Assembly (NCBI GenBank): GCA_020052115.1
Contig: JAGVPR010000007.1
Span: 1-13,957 of the forward strand
DNA length: 13,957 nucleotides
Direction: 5' to 3'
Origin: Candidatus Eiseniibacteriota bacterium
GTDB taxonomy: Bacteria > Eisenbacteria > RBG-16-71-46 > JAGVPR01
The notes beneath the pieces are model-generated. The model made no database searches. It saw nothing but the letters and a program-made list of their open reading frames with translations, and had not been told where the DNA came from. Shown piece after piece: positions 1-6,820 of the stretch. Within the stretch, counting starts at the first letter, position 1. Each line of letters begins with the position of its first letter. The translations under genes were made by a program, and so were the position numbers.

Positions 1-319
1 GCTCGGGCAGCTCCGGCCCGTCCACCTCGATGATCGCGTTGTCCACGCCCAGTCCGGCCAGCGTCGCGAGCACGTGCTCGACGGTCTCGACCTGCGCATC
101 GCCGACGGCGAGGATCGTCCGCCGCGCCTCGCGCAGCTCGTTCTTCGCGTGCCGCGGCGACACCGGGATCTCGGGCCGGCCCGGCAGGTCGCTCCGCACG
201 AACCTCACGCCGCTGTTGATCGGCGCGGGACGAATCCGCACGATCGCCTGCCGGCCGCTGTGCAGACCCGTTCCCGTGAACACCGCCTCACGGGCGACCG
301 TCACCTGTTGAGTCACCAC
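1..319 (-). CDS. lpxC: LpxC, UDP-3-O-acyl-N-acetylglucosamine deacetylase (5' part, cut by window edge)
   Basis: LpxC is the zinc-dependent deacetylase that commits UDP-3-O-acyl-GlcNAc to lipid A synthesis in the cytoplasm. The first 106 residues are visible. They contain the family's early Gly-x-Gly-Leu-His-Ser-Gly segment (about residues 16-22) and the block VETVEHVLATLAGLGVDN (77-94), followed by IEVDGPELP. E81 and H82 correspond to the E. coli Glu78/His79 pair (His79 is a zinc ligand). The start is GTG at 319-317, two nucleotides after the lpxD TAA, with AAGGAGG at 333-327 spaced 7 nt. The next codon is also GTG and is a slightly less well spaced alternative. The rest of the gene, including the other zinc ligands and any FabZ fusion (seen in some FCB phyla), lies outside the window. 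Identification is firm. Confidence 0.95.
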   Translation of the reverse strand, partial: MVTQQVTVAREAVFTGTGLHSGRQAIVRIRPAPINSGVRFVRSDLPGRPEIPVSPRHAKNELREARRTILAVGDAQVETVEHVLATLAGLGVDNAIIEVDGPELPE

Positions 320-326
320 GGTTATT

Positions 327-333
327 CCTCCTT
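327..333 (-). promoter_or_regulatory. Shine-Dalgarno site of lpxC
   Basis: AAGGAGG on the minus strand lies 7 nt before the GTG at 319-317 and sits at the 3' end of lpxD, overlapping its last codons. It fixes the non-ATG start of lpxC and suggests translation coupled to the end of lpxD. Confidence 0.8.
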
Positions 334-663
334 CTCGCCGCCCGCCTTCGATTCGAGGCGTTCGACGCGCGACAGGAGGTCCTTGACGGCGCGAGACAGA
401 TCCGGAAGCGATCTGAGGCTCGCGTAGACCCTCCGCGCCAGTCCATGCGGCTGCGCGGGATAGCCGGAAACCTGAGTGTTCGCGGGGACGGACTTCGTCA
501 CGCCGGATTGCGCGCCGACGACGACGTTTTCGCCGATCCGAATGTGTCCGACGAGACCGGCCTGCCCGGCGAGCGTCACGTTGTCCTCGATCTCGGTCGA
601 GCCGGAGATGCCGACCTGCGCGCAGATGATGCAGTTCCGGCCGATCACCACGTTATGCGCCAC

Positions 664-666
664 CTA
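664..666 (-). other. In-frame amber codon within lpxD
   Basis: On the minus strand the reading is AACCTGGTG TAG GTGGCGCATAAC, encoding N-L-V-stop-V-A-H-N. One transition, CAG to TAG, would restore the conserved Gln. The next codon (663-661) is GTG, so reinitiation directly after the stop could in principle give a second fragment carrying the catalytic His, but no Shine-Dalgarno-like sequence precedes it. Confidence 0.95.
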
Positions 667-1375
667 CACCAGGTTGTCAATGCGCGTGCCGCTCCCGATC
701 CGCGTCGTCCCGGTCGTGGCGCGATCCACGGTCGTGTTCGCCCCGATCTCCACGTCGTCCTCGATGACGACGTTGCCCACCTGCGGAATCTTGAGATAGC
801 TCTTCCCGTCCTTCGCGAATCCGAAGCCGTCGTCGCCGATCACTGCCCCGGCGTGAATGAGGACCCGCTCGCCGATCTCGGTCTCCTCGCGGATGACGAC
901 ATTCGGGTAGACGAACGTGCCTCGCCCGATGCGGCAACGAGGTCCCACGTGGACGCCGGACATGAGCACGACCGCATCGCCGATCCGCGCCCCGTCTCCG
1001 ATCACGGCGTACGGCCCAACCGCGACGTCCTGTCCGAGCGCCACCCCTTCCCCGACGATCGCGGTCGCGTGGACGCCCGGCGCTACGACCGCGCGGTCCG
1101 CGCTGAACAGCTTCAGGACCTTGAGGAAAGCCACATAGGGGTTCGCGCAGAGGAGCGCGGGCTTGCCGATCTCGGGATGATCCCCGCCGAGGATGACCGC
1201 GGAGGCGCGCGTCTCAGAGAGATAGACCTCGTACTTCGGATTCGCGAGAAACGTGATCTGGCCCGGCTGGGCCTCGCGGATTCCGCCGACCCCCGTGATT
1301 TCCACAGTCCCGTCGCCGGCGATGTCCGCGCCGAGGCGTTTCGCCAGCTCGTCCAGCCGCACTCTCATCATCGTT

Positions 1376-1380
1376 CCTCC
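1376..1380 (-). promoter_or_regulatory. Shine-Dalgarno site that decides the lpxD start
   Basis: GGAGG on the minus strand lies 7 nt before ATG 1368 and 4 nt before ATG 1371. The earlier GTG at 1422 has only a weak purine run before it. The protein beginning at 1368 also matches the usual LpxD N-terminus, so the longer frame is rejected. Confidence 0.8.
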
Positions 1381-1381
1381 C

Positions 1382-1403
1382 GCGCCGCGCGCGGCCGCGG
1401 CGC
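1382..1403 (-). promoter_or_regulatory. Perfect 8-bp all-GC hairpin abutting the lpxD ribosome-binding site
   Basis: In the 46-nt gap between ompH and lpxD the minus strand reads GCGCCGCG, a six-base loop GCCGCG, then CGCGGCGC. The arms are exact reverse complements. The second arm ends one nucleotide before the GGAGG at 1380-1376. There is no U-tract, so it is not a classical terminator. It could stabilise the transcript end or modulate ribosome access to lpxD, or it may be a by-product of high GC. Function is inferred. Confidence 0.45.
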
Positions 1404-1414
1404 TGGGGCCCGGG

Positions 1415-1945
1415 TCATTCACCCTGGTTCAGGCTCAGAAGCACCCGGTCCGTCAGATCGAAGCTCGGCTCGCCGTAGACGATGTTCCCGTCCGCGGCGT
1501 CGAAGATGATGCTGTAGCCCTCGTCGGTGCCGATCTTGCCGAGCACCGTCTTGATCTTGGCGACGATAGGCCGTGTCAGTTCCTCGTTGCGCTGGGCGAT
1601 CAGGCCGCTCGGGCCCCAGATGGACTGCACGAACTGATCGTACTGGTTGAGCTTCGATTGCAGCTCCTGCTCGCGCTCGATCTTCTTCTCGTCACTGAGC
1701 ATGGGGCCCTGCCCTTCCAGCTCGACGCGCAAGCGCTCGATGTCCTTCTTGTAGTTCTGGGCCTGGACGTTCCACTCCTGCACGTCCTGGTCGAACTGCT
1801 GCTGGGCCGCCTGCGTACCCTTGTACTCCTTGAAGATCCGCTCGGAATCGATGAACCCGAGCTTGAGGTCCGCGGCGCTCGCCGCGCCGGCCGCCGCGAG
1901 GCAGATCGCCGCCAGGCAGACCGCCGCGCTCCAACGCTTCAGCAT
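1415..1945 (-). CDS. skp: OmpH/Skp-family periplasmic chaperone
   Basis: A Skp/OmpH-type chaperone holds unfolded outer-membrane proteins in the periplasm on their way to the Bam complex. The 176-residue protein begins with a signal peptide (MLKRWSAAVCLAAICLAAAGAASAA, cut at about residue 25). Then comes the family opening LKLGFIDSERIFKEYKG, a long charged and Gln-rich coiled-coil region (about 45-115) forming the tentacles, and a C-terminal beta segment with YSIIFDAADGNIVYG and the typical end FDLTDRVLLSLNQGE. ATG 1945 is set by AAGGAGG spaced 8 nt. An open frame runs back to 2107 but that extension has no chaperone or signal-peptide character. It sits between bamA and lpxD, the classic bamA-skp-lpxD order of Gram-negatives. 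Confidence 0.93.
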   Translation of the reverse strand: MLKRWSAAVCLAAICLAAAGAASAADLKLGFIDSERIFKEYKGTQAAQQQFDQDVQEWNVQAQNYKKDIERLRVELEGQGPMLSDEKKIEREQELQSKLNQYDQFVQSIWGPSGLIAQRNEELTRPIVAKIKTVLGKIGTDEGYSIIFDAADGNIVYGEPSFDLTDRVLLSLNQGE

Positions 1946-1953
1946 GGGAAAAA

Positions 1954-1960
1954 CCTCCTT
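1954..1960 (-). promoter_or_regulatory. Shine-Dalgarno site of ompH/skp
   Basis: AAGGAGG on the minus strand, 8 nt before ATG 1945. It separates the real start, which gives a clean signal peptide, from the longer open frame. Confidence 0.85.
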
Positions 1961-2006
1961 GAGGACTCGGCGCCGCATCATCAATGAAGCCGAGAACTTG
2001 CGGTAG

Positions 2007-2036
2007 AAATTAGCAAAACTAAACACGGCATCGCAA
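2007..2036 (-). promoter_or_regulatory. Candidate sigma-70-like promoter upstream of ompH/skp
   Basis: The roughly 125-bp bamA-ompH interval is the only sizeable non-coding gap in the window, and about 40 bp of it are clearly AT-rich against GC-rich surroundings. On the minus strand TTGCGA (2036-2031) is followed after 18 nt by TAATTT (2012-2007). The match to consensus is moderate. If real, it would allow ompH-lpxD-lpxC to be transcribed separately from bamA. A lineage-specific promoter motif could differ. Confidence 0.35.
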
Positions 2037-2070
2037 CCGCTATTTTCCCCGGCCGACCCGCGCGAGCCGC

Positions 2071-4374
2071 TCAGAACATCCGGCCGAAGATGAGATGCGG
2101 GCGCCATCCGCTTCGGCCGCCGTCGCGATCGAAGCCGTAGGCGTAATCGAATCCGATCTGCCCGAGCAGCGGCACCTCGAGCCGGATACCGGCGCCGGCG
2201 CCGCGCTTCAGTCCCGTGAGATCCACGTCGTGGACCGAGTTCCAGCTGCGGCCCGCGTCGAAGAAGAACAGGCCGTGCACGGGCTCGGCGATGAGGAATT
2301 GGTACTCCGCCGTCAGGGTCAACATGTACCGCCCGCCCGGATATCGCACGATGCGCCCATCGCTCGTCCTTACGTTCTCGTCAGGGACGACGTAGTAATC
2401 GTCGTAGCCGCGCAGGTAGTCGGTCGTCGTCCCGCCGAGGCGGAACGTCTCGTAACTGGGCACCGACCCGCCCGCGTGATAACCCGTGAGGATCCCGGTC
2501 CGCATGCGCAGCATGAGAGCGGGTTTCCAGAACGGCCGAATGTAGTAGCGCTGGTCCACCACGTGCTTCTGGAAATCGGTATCGCCGCCGAGAACCGCTC
2601 CCGCGAACTCCGAAGAGGTCGTGACGCGTGAACCCGACGCGGGGTAGAAGGGGTTGTCGGTCGAGTTGCGGATGAGCCCCAGCCGCACGCTGGAGGTGCG
2701 GCGCGTGCCGGTGACGAAGAGCGCCTCGATGTCCTTCGTTTCGAAGTTCGTGAGCTTGACATCCTCGAGTCCGTACGTCGCGAAGCCCCGCGTGTAGTCG
2801 AGCCAGGGGATCGGACGCCCGACCGAGACGCTGCCGCCGGTTCGCCTCTCGTCGTACAGATCGAGCGACCGATCGGTCTTGTAGAGATCCACGCCGAGAG
2901 ATGTCGGCGTGTTCATGAACCAGGGTTCGTTGAACCCCACCTCGTAGTTGCTGCGCCGGCTGCCGCGCTCGAGCTTGAGCGTGACGCTCTGGCCGTTGCC
3001 GAACAGGTTGTTGTGCCCCAGCTCGACGAAACCGGTGAGCCCCGCGTCGGAGGAGTACCCGAGTCCGGCGGAGGCCGTCCCGGTCTGCTTCTCCTTCACC
3101 CGGAACATGAGATCGATGCCCGTGGTGTCCGGGCCGGCCGGCGGCTCGTAGTCCACCTGAACGTCCTCGAAGAAGCCGAGCGCGAAGGCGTCACGCTGGC
3201 TCCTCTGCAACGCGGAGCGCCGGAAGATCTGCCCGGGCAACACGCTCAACTCGCGGCGGATGACGCGCTCCTTCGTGCGCGTGTTGCCCACGATCTTGAC
3301 CTCGCCGATGCGCGACGGGTCGCCCTCGTGGATCCGATAGGTCACGTCCACGGCGTGGTCGTGTTCCTCCGTGTCGGGCTGGATCGAGAGGGAGACGAGG
3401 TAGCCCCGCTCCATGTAGAGGTTGTACATCTCCGCCGAGGCGCGATCGATCTGTTCCTGGTTATACTCGCTGCCGGACTCGAACCGAACGGTCTGGACGA
3501 GGATCGAGTCGGCGAGGACGGTGTTCCCCTCGAAGCGGATCTCGCCGATCGTGAACTTCGCGCCCTCCTCGACCGTGATGCTGATCCTGAGATCCTTTCC
3601 GTCGGGACTGTAGCGAAGCGCGTGGTCCGTGACGCGCGCGTCCTTGTAGCCGTGGTTCCGGCAGAACGCCGCGACCCGTTCGAGGTCTTCCTGGAACTTC
3701 TCCTGGTTGAAGCCGCCCCCGCGGAGGAAGGCCTTTCGCTTGGTCTTGATCGCCTTTCGCAACTTTCCGCCGTCGAACGCTTCGTTCCCCTCGAACGAGA
3801 TCTCCCGGATCTTGCACTTCTGGTCCTCTTCGATCCGGAACGTCAGGTCGGCCTTGGTGCCGCCCGTGATCTTGGGCAGCGGGGCCACCTGCGCGCGCGC
3901 GTACCCCTCCTCCTGGTATGCCGCGAGGAGCTTCCGGCGGTCGGAGTCGAGCGTGCTGCGGTCGAGGAGCGTGCCGACCTTGCTGGAGATCTTCTCGAGG
4001 AGCTCATCGCTGGAGAGCTTGTCGGCGCCTTCGAATCGCACCGCGGTGATCCGCGGGCGCTCGACAACCCGCACCGTGAGGACGATGCCCCGCTCGCTGC
4101 GCTCGCCGTCCACGCTCAAATCGGAAAAGAGCCGGAGCCCCCAGAGCCGCTTGAGCCCTTCCCGCACGGCCGGCGGCGAGAGGGCGGTCCCGGGCTTCAG
4201 GCTGAGGGTGGAGCGGACCAGCGCGGTGTCGGTGAGCTTGTTCCCTTCGACGCGGACGCTGTCGAGGACGGCGCCTGCAGCCTGAGCGGCGGCGCGCGAC
4301 GGCGACCCCGCCAGGAGGACCCCGAGGATGAGCAACTGCGGGGCGCCCCATGCGAAGCGGCGGACGAACGTCAG
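2071..4374 (-). CDS. bamA: BamA, outer-membrane protein assembly factor (Omp85 family)
   Basis: BamA is the core of the machine that folds and inserts beta-barrel proteins into the outer membrane. After a signal peptide ending near AAAQA there are five POTRA domains in tandem, each opening with the V-x-F/V-x-G-N/A pattern (SVRVEGNKL, AVRFEGADKL, EISFEGNEAF, EIRFEGNTVL, EVKIVGNTRT). The 16-strand barrel starts around TASAGLGYSSDAG, carries the conserved loop-6 motif YLRGYDD about 115 residues from the end, and finishes with a C-terminal Phe (HLIFGRMF). Size (754-767 residues) is normal. The start is uncertain. A conventional call is TTG at 4335, but that gives a signal peptide with no positive residue and no nearby Shine-Dalgarno. 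The in-frame CTG at 4374 lies 5 nt after GGGAGG and yields MTFVRRFAWG..., a proper charged n-region, and is used here. It follows clpC by 22 nt. Confidence 0.95.
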   Translation of the reverse strand: MTFVRRFAWGAPQLLILGVLLAGSPSRAAAQAAGAVLDSVRVEGNKLTDTALVRSTLSLKPGTALSPPAVREGLKRLWGLRLFSDLSVDGERSERGIVLTVRVVERPRITAVRFEGADKLSSDELLEKISSKVGTLLDRSTLDSDRRKLLAAYQEEGYARAQVAPLPKITGGTKADLTFRIEEDQKCKIREISFEGNEAFDGGKLRKAIKTKRKAFLRGGGFNQEKFQEDLERVAAFCRNHGYKDARVTDHALRYSPDGKDLRISITVEEGAKFTIGEIRFEGNTVLADSILVQTVRFESGSEYNQEQIDRASAEMYNLYMERGYLVSLSIQPDTEEHDHAVDVTYRIHEGDPSRIGEVKIVGNTRTKERVIRRELSVLPGQIFRRSALQRSQRDAFALGFFEDVQVDYEPPAGPDTTGIDLMFRVKEKQTGTASAGLGYSSDAGLTGFVELGHNNLFGNGQSVTLKLERGSRRSNYEVGFNEPWFMNTPTSLGVDLYKTDRSLDLYDERRTGGSVSVGRPIPWLDYTRGFATYGLEDVKLTNFETKDIEALFVTGTRRTSSVRLGLIRNSTDNPFYPASGSRVTTSSEFAGAVLGGDTDFQKHVVDQRYYIRPFWKPALMLRMRTGILTGYHAGGSVPSYETFRLGGTTTDYLRGYDDYYVVPDENVRTSDGRIVRYPGGRYMLTLTAEYQFLIAEPVHGLFFFDAGRSWNSVHDVDLTGLKRGAGAGIRLEVPLLGQIGFDYAYGFDRDGGRSGWRPHLIFGRMF

Positions 4375-4379
4375 CGCGG

Positions 4380-4385
4380 CCTCCC
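4380..4385 (-). promoter_or_regulatory. Shine-Dalgarno site pointing to a CTG start for bamA
   Basis: GGGAGG on the minus strand lies 5 nt upstream of an in-frame CTG (4374-4372) and 44 nt upstream of the TTG at 4335. No in-frame ATG, GTG or TTG lies within normal spacing. The region next to the TTG is instead occupied by a 10-bp perfect palindrome, GGGGCGCCCC, at 4340-4349. Confidence 0.55.
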
Positions 4386-4396
4386 TTCTCCCCGGC

Positions 4397-6820
4397 TCAC
4401 TTTACGTCGAAGTCCAGCTCGTCCTCCTTGCGGACGACGTGGACCGTGCTTCCGTCGTGGACGGCGCCTTTCAGCACCATCTCGGACAGAGGGTCTTCGA
4501 TCAGCTTCTGAATGGCGCGCCTGAGCGGCCTCGCGCCCAGGGCCGGATCGAACCCGCGATCCACCAGCAACTCCAGCCCCTCCTGCGAGACGAGGAGTTC
4601 GATCTGATGGTCCGTGAGCCGCTCGCGGACCCGCGCGACGAGGAGATGGACGATCTTCTCCATCTCGGGGCGGCCGAGCGACTTGAAGACGATCAGCTCA
4701 TCCACGCGGTTCAGGAACTCGGGATTGAACACCTTCTTCACCTCGTCGAGCACCGTCGTGCGCATCGAGTCGTAGCTCGCCGACGCCGCATCGCTGCGGA
4801 ACCCGAGCGCGCCGGCCCCGCTCTTGATCATGCGGGCGCCGATGTTCGACGTCATGATGAGGACGGTGTTCTTGAAATCCACGCGGCGACGGAGAGAGTC
4901 GGTGAGGTGCCCGTCCTCCAGCACTTGCAGAAGAATGTTGAACACATCCGGATGCGCCTTTTCGATCTCATCGAGGAGCACGACCGAGTACGGCTTGCGC
5001 CGCACCTTCTCGGTGAGCTGACCGCCCTCCTCGTACCCCACGTAGCCGGGTGGAGCGCCGACAAGACGCGAGACGGAGAACTTCTCCATGTACTCGGACA
5101 TGTCCACGCGGATCAGCGAATCGCGGTCGTCGAAGAGGAACTCGGCCAGCACGCGCGCCAGCTCCGTCTTGCCGACCCCGGTCGGGCCGAGGAAGATGAA
5201 GGTGCCGATCGGGCGGCGCGGGTCGCGCAGCCCGGCCCGGTTGCGGCGCACGGCGCGTGCGATCGCCGTCACCGCGTCCTCCTGGCCGACGACCTTCTTC
5301 TGAAGCTCCTCCTCCATCCGCAGGAGCTTCTCGGACTCCCTCTCCTCCATCTTCGAGATCGGGATGCCGGTCATCTTCGAGATGACGAGCCCGATGTCGT
5401 CCTCGTCCACGGTCGCCTGGACCTCGATCTTCTTCTCCGCCCACGATCGCTTGAGCCGCTGCAGCTCCGTGCGCATCACCTTCTCGCGATCGCGAAGCTT
5501 CGCCGCCTTCTCGAACTCCTGCGCCTTGATCGAGGACTCCTTCTCCTTCGAGGTCTCCTCGATCCGCTTCTCCATCTCGCGCACCTCGGCCGGAATCGCG
5601 GACATCCGGAGGCGCGCGCGCGATCCCGCCTCATCAATCACGTCAATCGCCTTGTCCGGGAGGAAGCGGTCGTTGATGTAGCGGTCGGAGAGCCGCACCG
5701 ACGCGATGACGGCGCGGTCGGTGTACTTCACGCCGTGGTGCGCCTCGTACTTGTCGCGCAGCCCCTTGATGATCTGAATCGTCTCCTCCACCGAGGGCGG
5801 GTCCACCATGATGGACTGGAAGCGCCGCTCGAGCGCGCCGTCCTTCTCGATGTACTTGCGGTACTCGTCGAGCGTCGTCGCACCGATGCACTGCAGCTCA
5901 CCGCGCGAGAGCGCCGGCTTGAGCATGTTCGAGGCGTCAATCGCCCCTTCGGCCCCACCCGCGCCCACGATCGTGTGGATCTCGTCAATGAAAATGATCG
6001 TGTCCTTCGACTCGCGAATCTCGTTCATGACCGCCTTGAGCCGCTCCTCGAACTGCCCGCGATACTTCGTGCCCGCGACGACCGCGGCCAGATCCAGCGT
6101 GATGATCCGCTTGTTCCGAAGCGTCTCCGGCACCTTGTTCTCGATGATCCGTTGCGCGAGCCCCTCGGCGATCGCGGTCTTGCCGACCCCGGGTTCCCCG
6201 ATGAGCACCGGGTTGTTCTTCTTGCGACGGCTCAGGATCTGGATCACGCGCTCGATCTCCGCCTCGCGGCCGATGATCGGGTCGAGCTTCCCGTCGCGGG
6301 CCAGAAGGGTGAGATCCCGGCCGAATTGATTGAGCGCGGGCGTCTCCACGCGCTCCTCGCTCTCCTGCGGTTCTCCCTGCGGGGTCCCCCCCAGGAGCTT
6401 GAGCGTCTCCTCGCGCACCTTCTTGCGGTCCACGCCGAGTTCCAGGAGCACCCGGGCCGCCACCCCTTCACCCTCACGGAGAAGCCCCAGGAGCAGGTGC
6501 TCCGTGCCGACGTAGTTGTGGCCCAGCTGCCGTGCTTCGTCCACCGAGAGTTCCAGGACGCGCTTGGCCTTCGGGGTGAACGGGATCTCCCCCATGTTGA
6601 GGGTGCCGCCGCTGGAGCTGACCATTCCCTCCACCGCCTGGCGGATCTGGTCGAGATCGAGGCCCAGGTTGTTCAACACCGTAGCGGCGATTCCTTCTCC
6701 CTCGCGCAGCACCCCGAGCAAGAGGTGCTCGGTTCCGATGTAGTCGTGCTGCAGGCGGGCCGCTTCTTCTCGGGCGAGGTACATCACCTTCCGCACACGC
6801 TCGGTGAACTTGTCATGCAT
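4397..6820 (-). CDS. clpC: ClpC, AAA+ unfoldase of the ClpCP protease
   Basis: ClpC unfolds substrates and feeds them to ClpP in the cytosol; in Firmicutes it directly recognises proteins marked with phosphoarginine. The 807 residues show a duplicated Clp-N domain (1-145) with two GTEH motifs, E31 and E107. These align with B. subtilis Glu32 and Glu106, the phosphoarginine-binding residues. D1 has Walker A GEPGVGKT (208-215) and Walker B IIFIDE (275-280). A middle coiled coil with a UVR motif (KAQEFEKAAKLRDREKV, about 425-450) follows. D2 has GPTGVGKTE (about 543) and VVLLDEIEKAHP (about 612). The ClpP-docking loop reads LGF (ALGFRSD, about 672), near the usual VGF/IGF. ATG 6820 overlaps the mcsB stop by 8 nt, implying translational coupling. 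Length and domain order match ClpC rather than ClpA or ClpB. Confidence 0.97.
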   Translation of the reverse strand: MHDKFTERVRKVMYLAREEAARLQHDYIGTEHLLLGVLREGEGIAATVLNNLGLDLDQIRQAVEGMVSSSGGTLNMGEIPFTPKAKRVLELSVDEARQLGHNYVGTEHLLLGLLREGEGVAARVLLELGVDRKKVREETLKLLGGTPQGEPQESEERVETPALNQFGRDLTLLARDGKLDPIIGREAEIERVIQILSRRKKNNPVLIGEPGVGKTAIAEGLAQRIIENKVPETLRNKRIITLDLAAVVAGTKYRGQFEERLKAVMNEIRESKDTIIFIDEIHTIVGAGGAEGAIDASNMLKPALSRGELQCIGATTLDEYRKYIEKDGALERRFQSIMVDPPSVEETIQIIKGLRDKYEAHHGVKYTDRAVIASVRLSDRYINDRFLPDKAIDVIDEAGSRARLRMSAIPAEVREMEKRIEETSKEKESSIKAQEFEKAAKLRDREKVMRTELQRLKRSWAEKKIEVQATVDEDDIGLVISKMTGIPISKMEERESEKLLRMEEELQKKVVGQEDAVTAIARAVRRNRAGLRDPRRPIGTFIFLGPTGVGKTELARVLAEFLFDDRDSLIRVDMSEYMEKFSVSRLVGAPPGYVGYEEGGQLTEKVRRKPYSVVLLDEIEKAHPDVFNILLQVLEDGHLTDSLRRRVDFKNTVLIMTSNIGARMIKSGAGALGFRSDAASASYDSMRTTVLDEVKKVFNPEFLNRVDELIVFKSLGRPEMEKIVHLLVARVRERLTDHQIELLVSQEGLELLVDRGFDPALGARPLRRAIQKLIEDPLSEMVLKGAVHDGSTVHVVRKEDELDFDVK

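Larger units (their letters stand above)
322..1368 (-). pseudogene. lpxD: LpxD, UDP-3-O-acylglucosamine N-acyltransferase, interrupted by an in-frame TAG
   Basis: LpxD transfers a 3-hydroxyacyl chain from acyl-ACP to UDP-3-O-acyl-glucosamine, the third step of lipid A synthesis. The N-terminal uridine-binding domain (MRVRLDELAKRLGAD...) is followed by many left-handed beta-helix hexapeptide repeats (for example IGDGARIGDAVVLMSGVHVG) and a C-terminal helix (about 312-348) ending in TAA at 324-322. Codon 235 (666-664) is TAG where family members carry Gln in the (I/V)Q(I/V)AHN motif. The catalytic His (E. coli His239) is residue 238, just beyond it. The downstream 113 codons are intact and well conserved in style, so this is a single lesion in an otherwise normal 348-codon gene. 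The start is ATG 1368, 7 nt after GGAGG; ATG 1371 also fits. A GTG at 1422 opens the frame earlier but adds a low-complexity Ala/Gly/Pro tail. Because lpxD is normally required in LPS producers and its neighbours are intact, a sequencing or assembly error, a recent mutation or readthrough are the candidates. If the stop is real and not bypassed, the 234-residue product lacks the active site. Confidence 0.93.

Noticed and set aside
445..1509. Plus-strand open frame opposite lpxD
   Set aside because: Antisense shadow with biased composition. It does show that antisense frames are long throughout this window, as do 3013-4524, 6804-8057, 7543-9204, 10520-12052 and 12238-13767.
1946..2107. N-terminal extension of ompH to 2107
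   Set aside because: It would overlap the bamA end and bury the signal peptide. AAGGAGG and the signal peptide place the start at 1945.
4340..4349. GGGGCGCCCC palindrome as an operator
   Set aside because: A 10-bp GC palindrome inside the bamA leader/signal region is easily chance at this base composition. It is noted only because of its position relative to the TTG.
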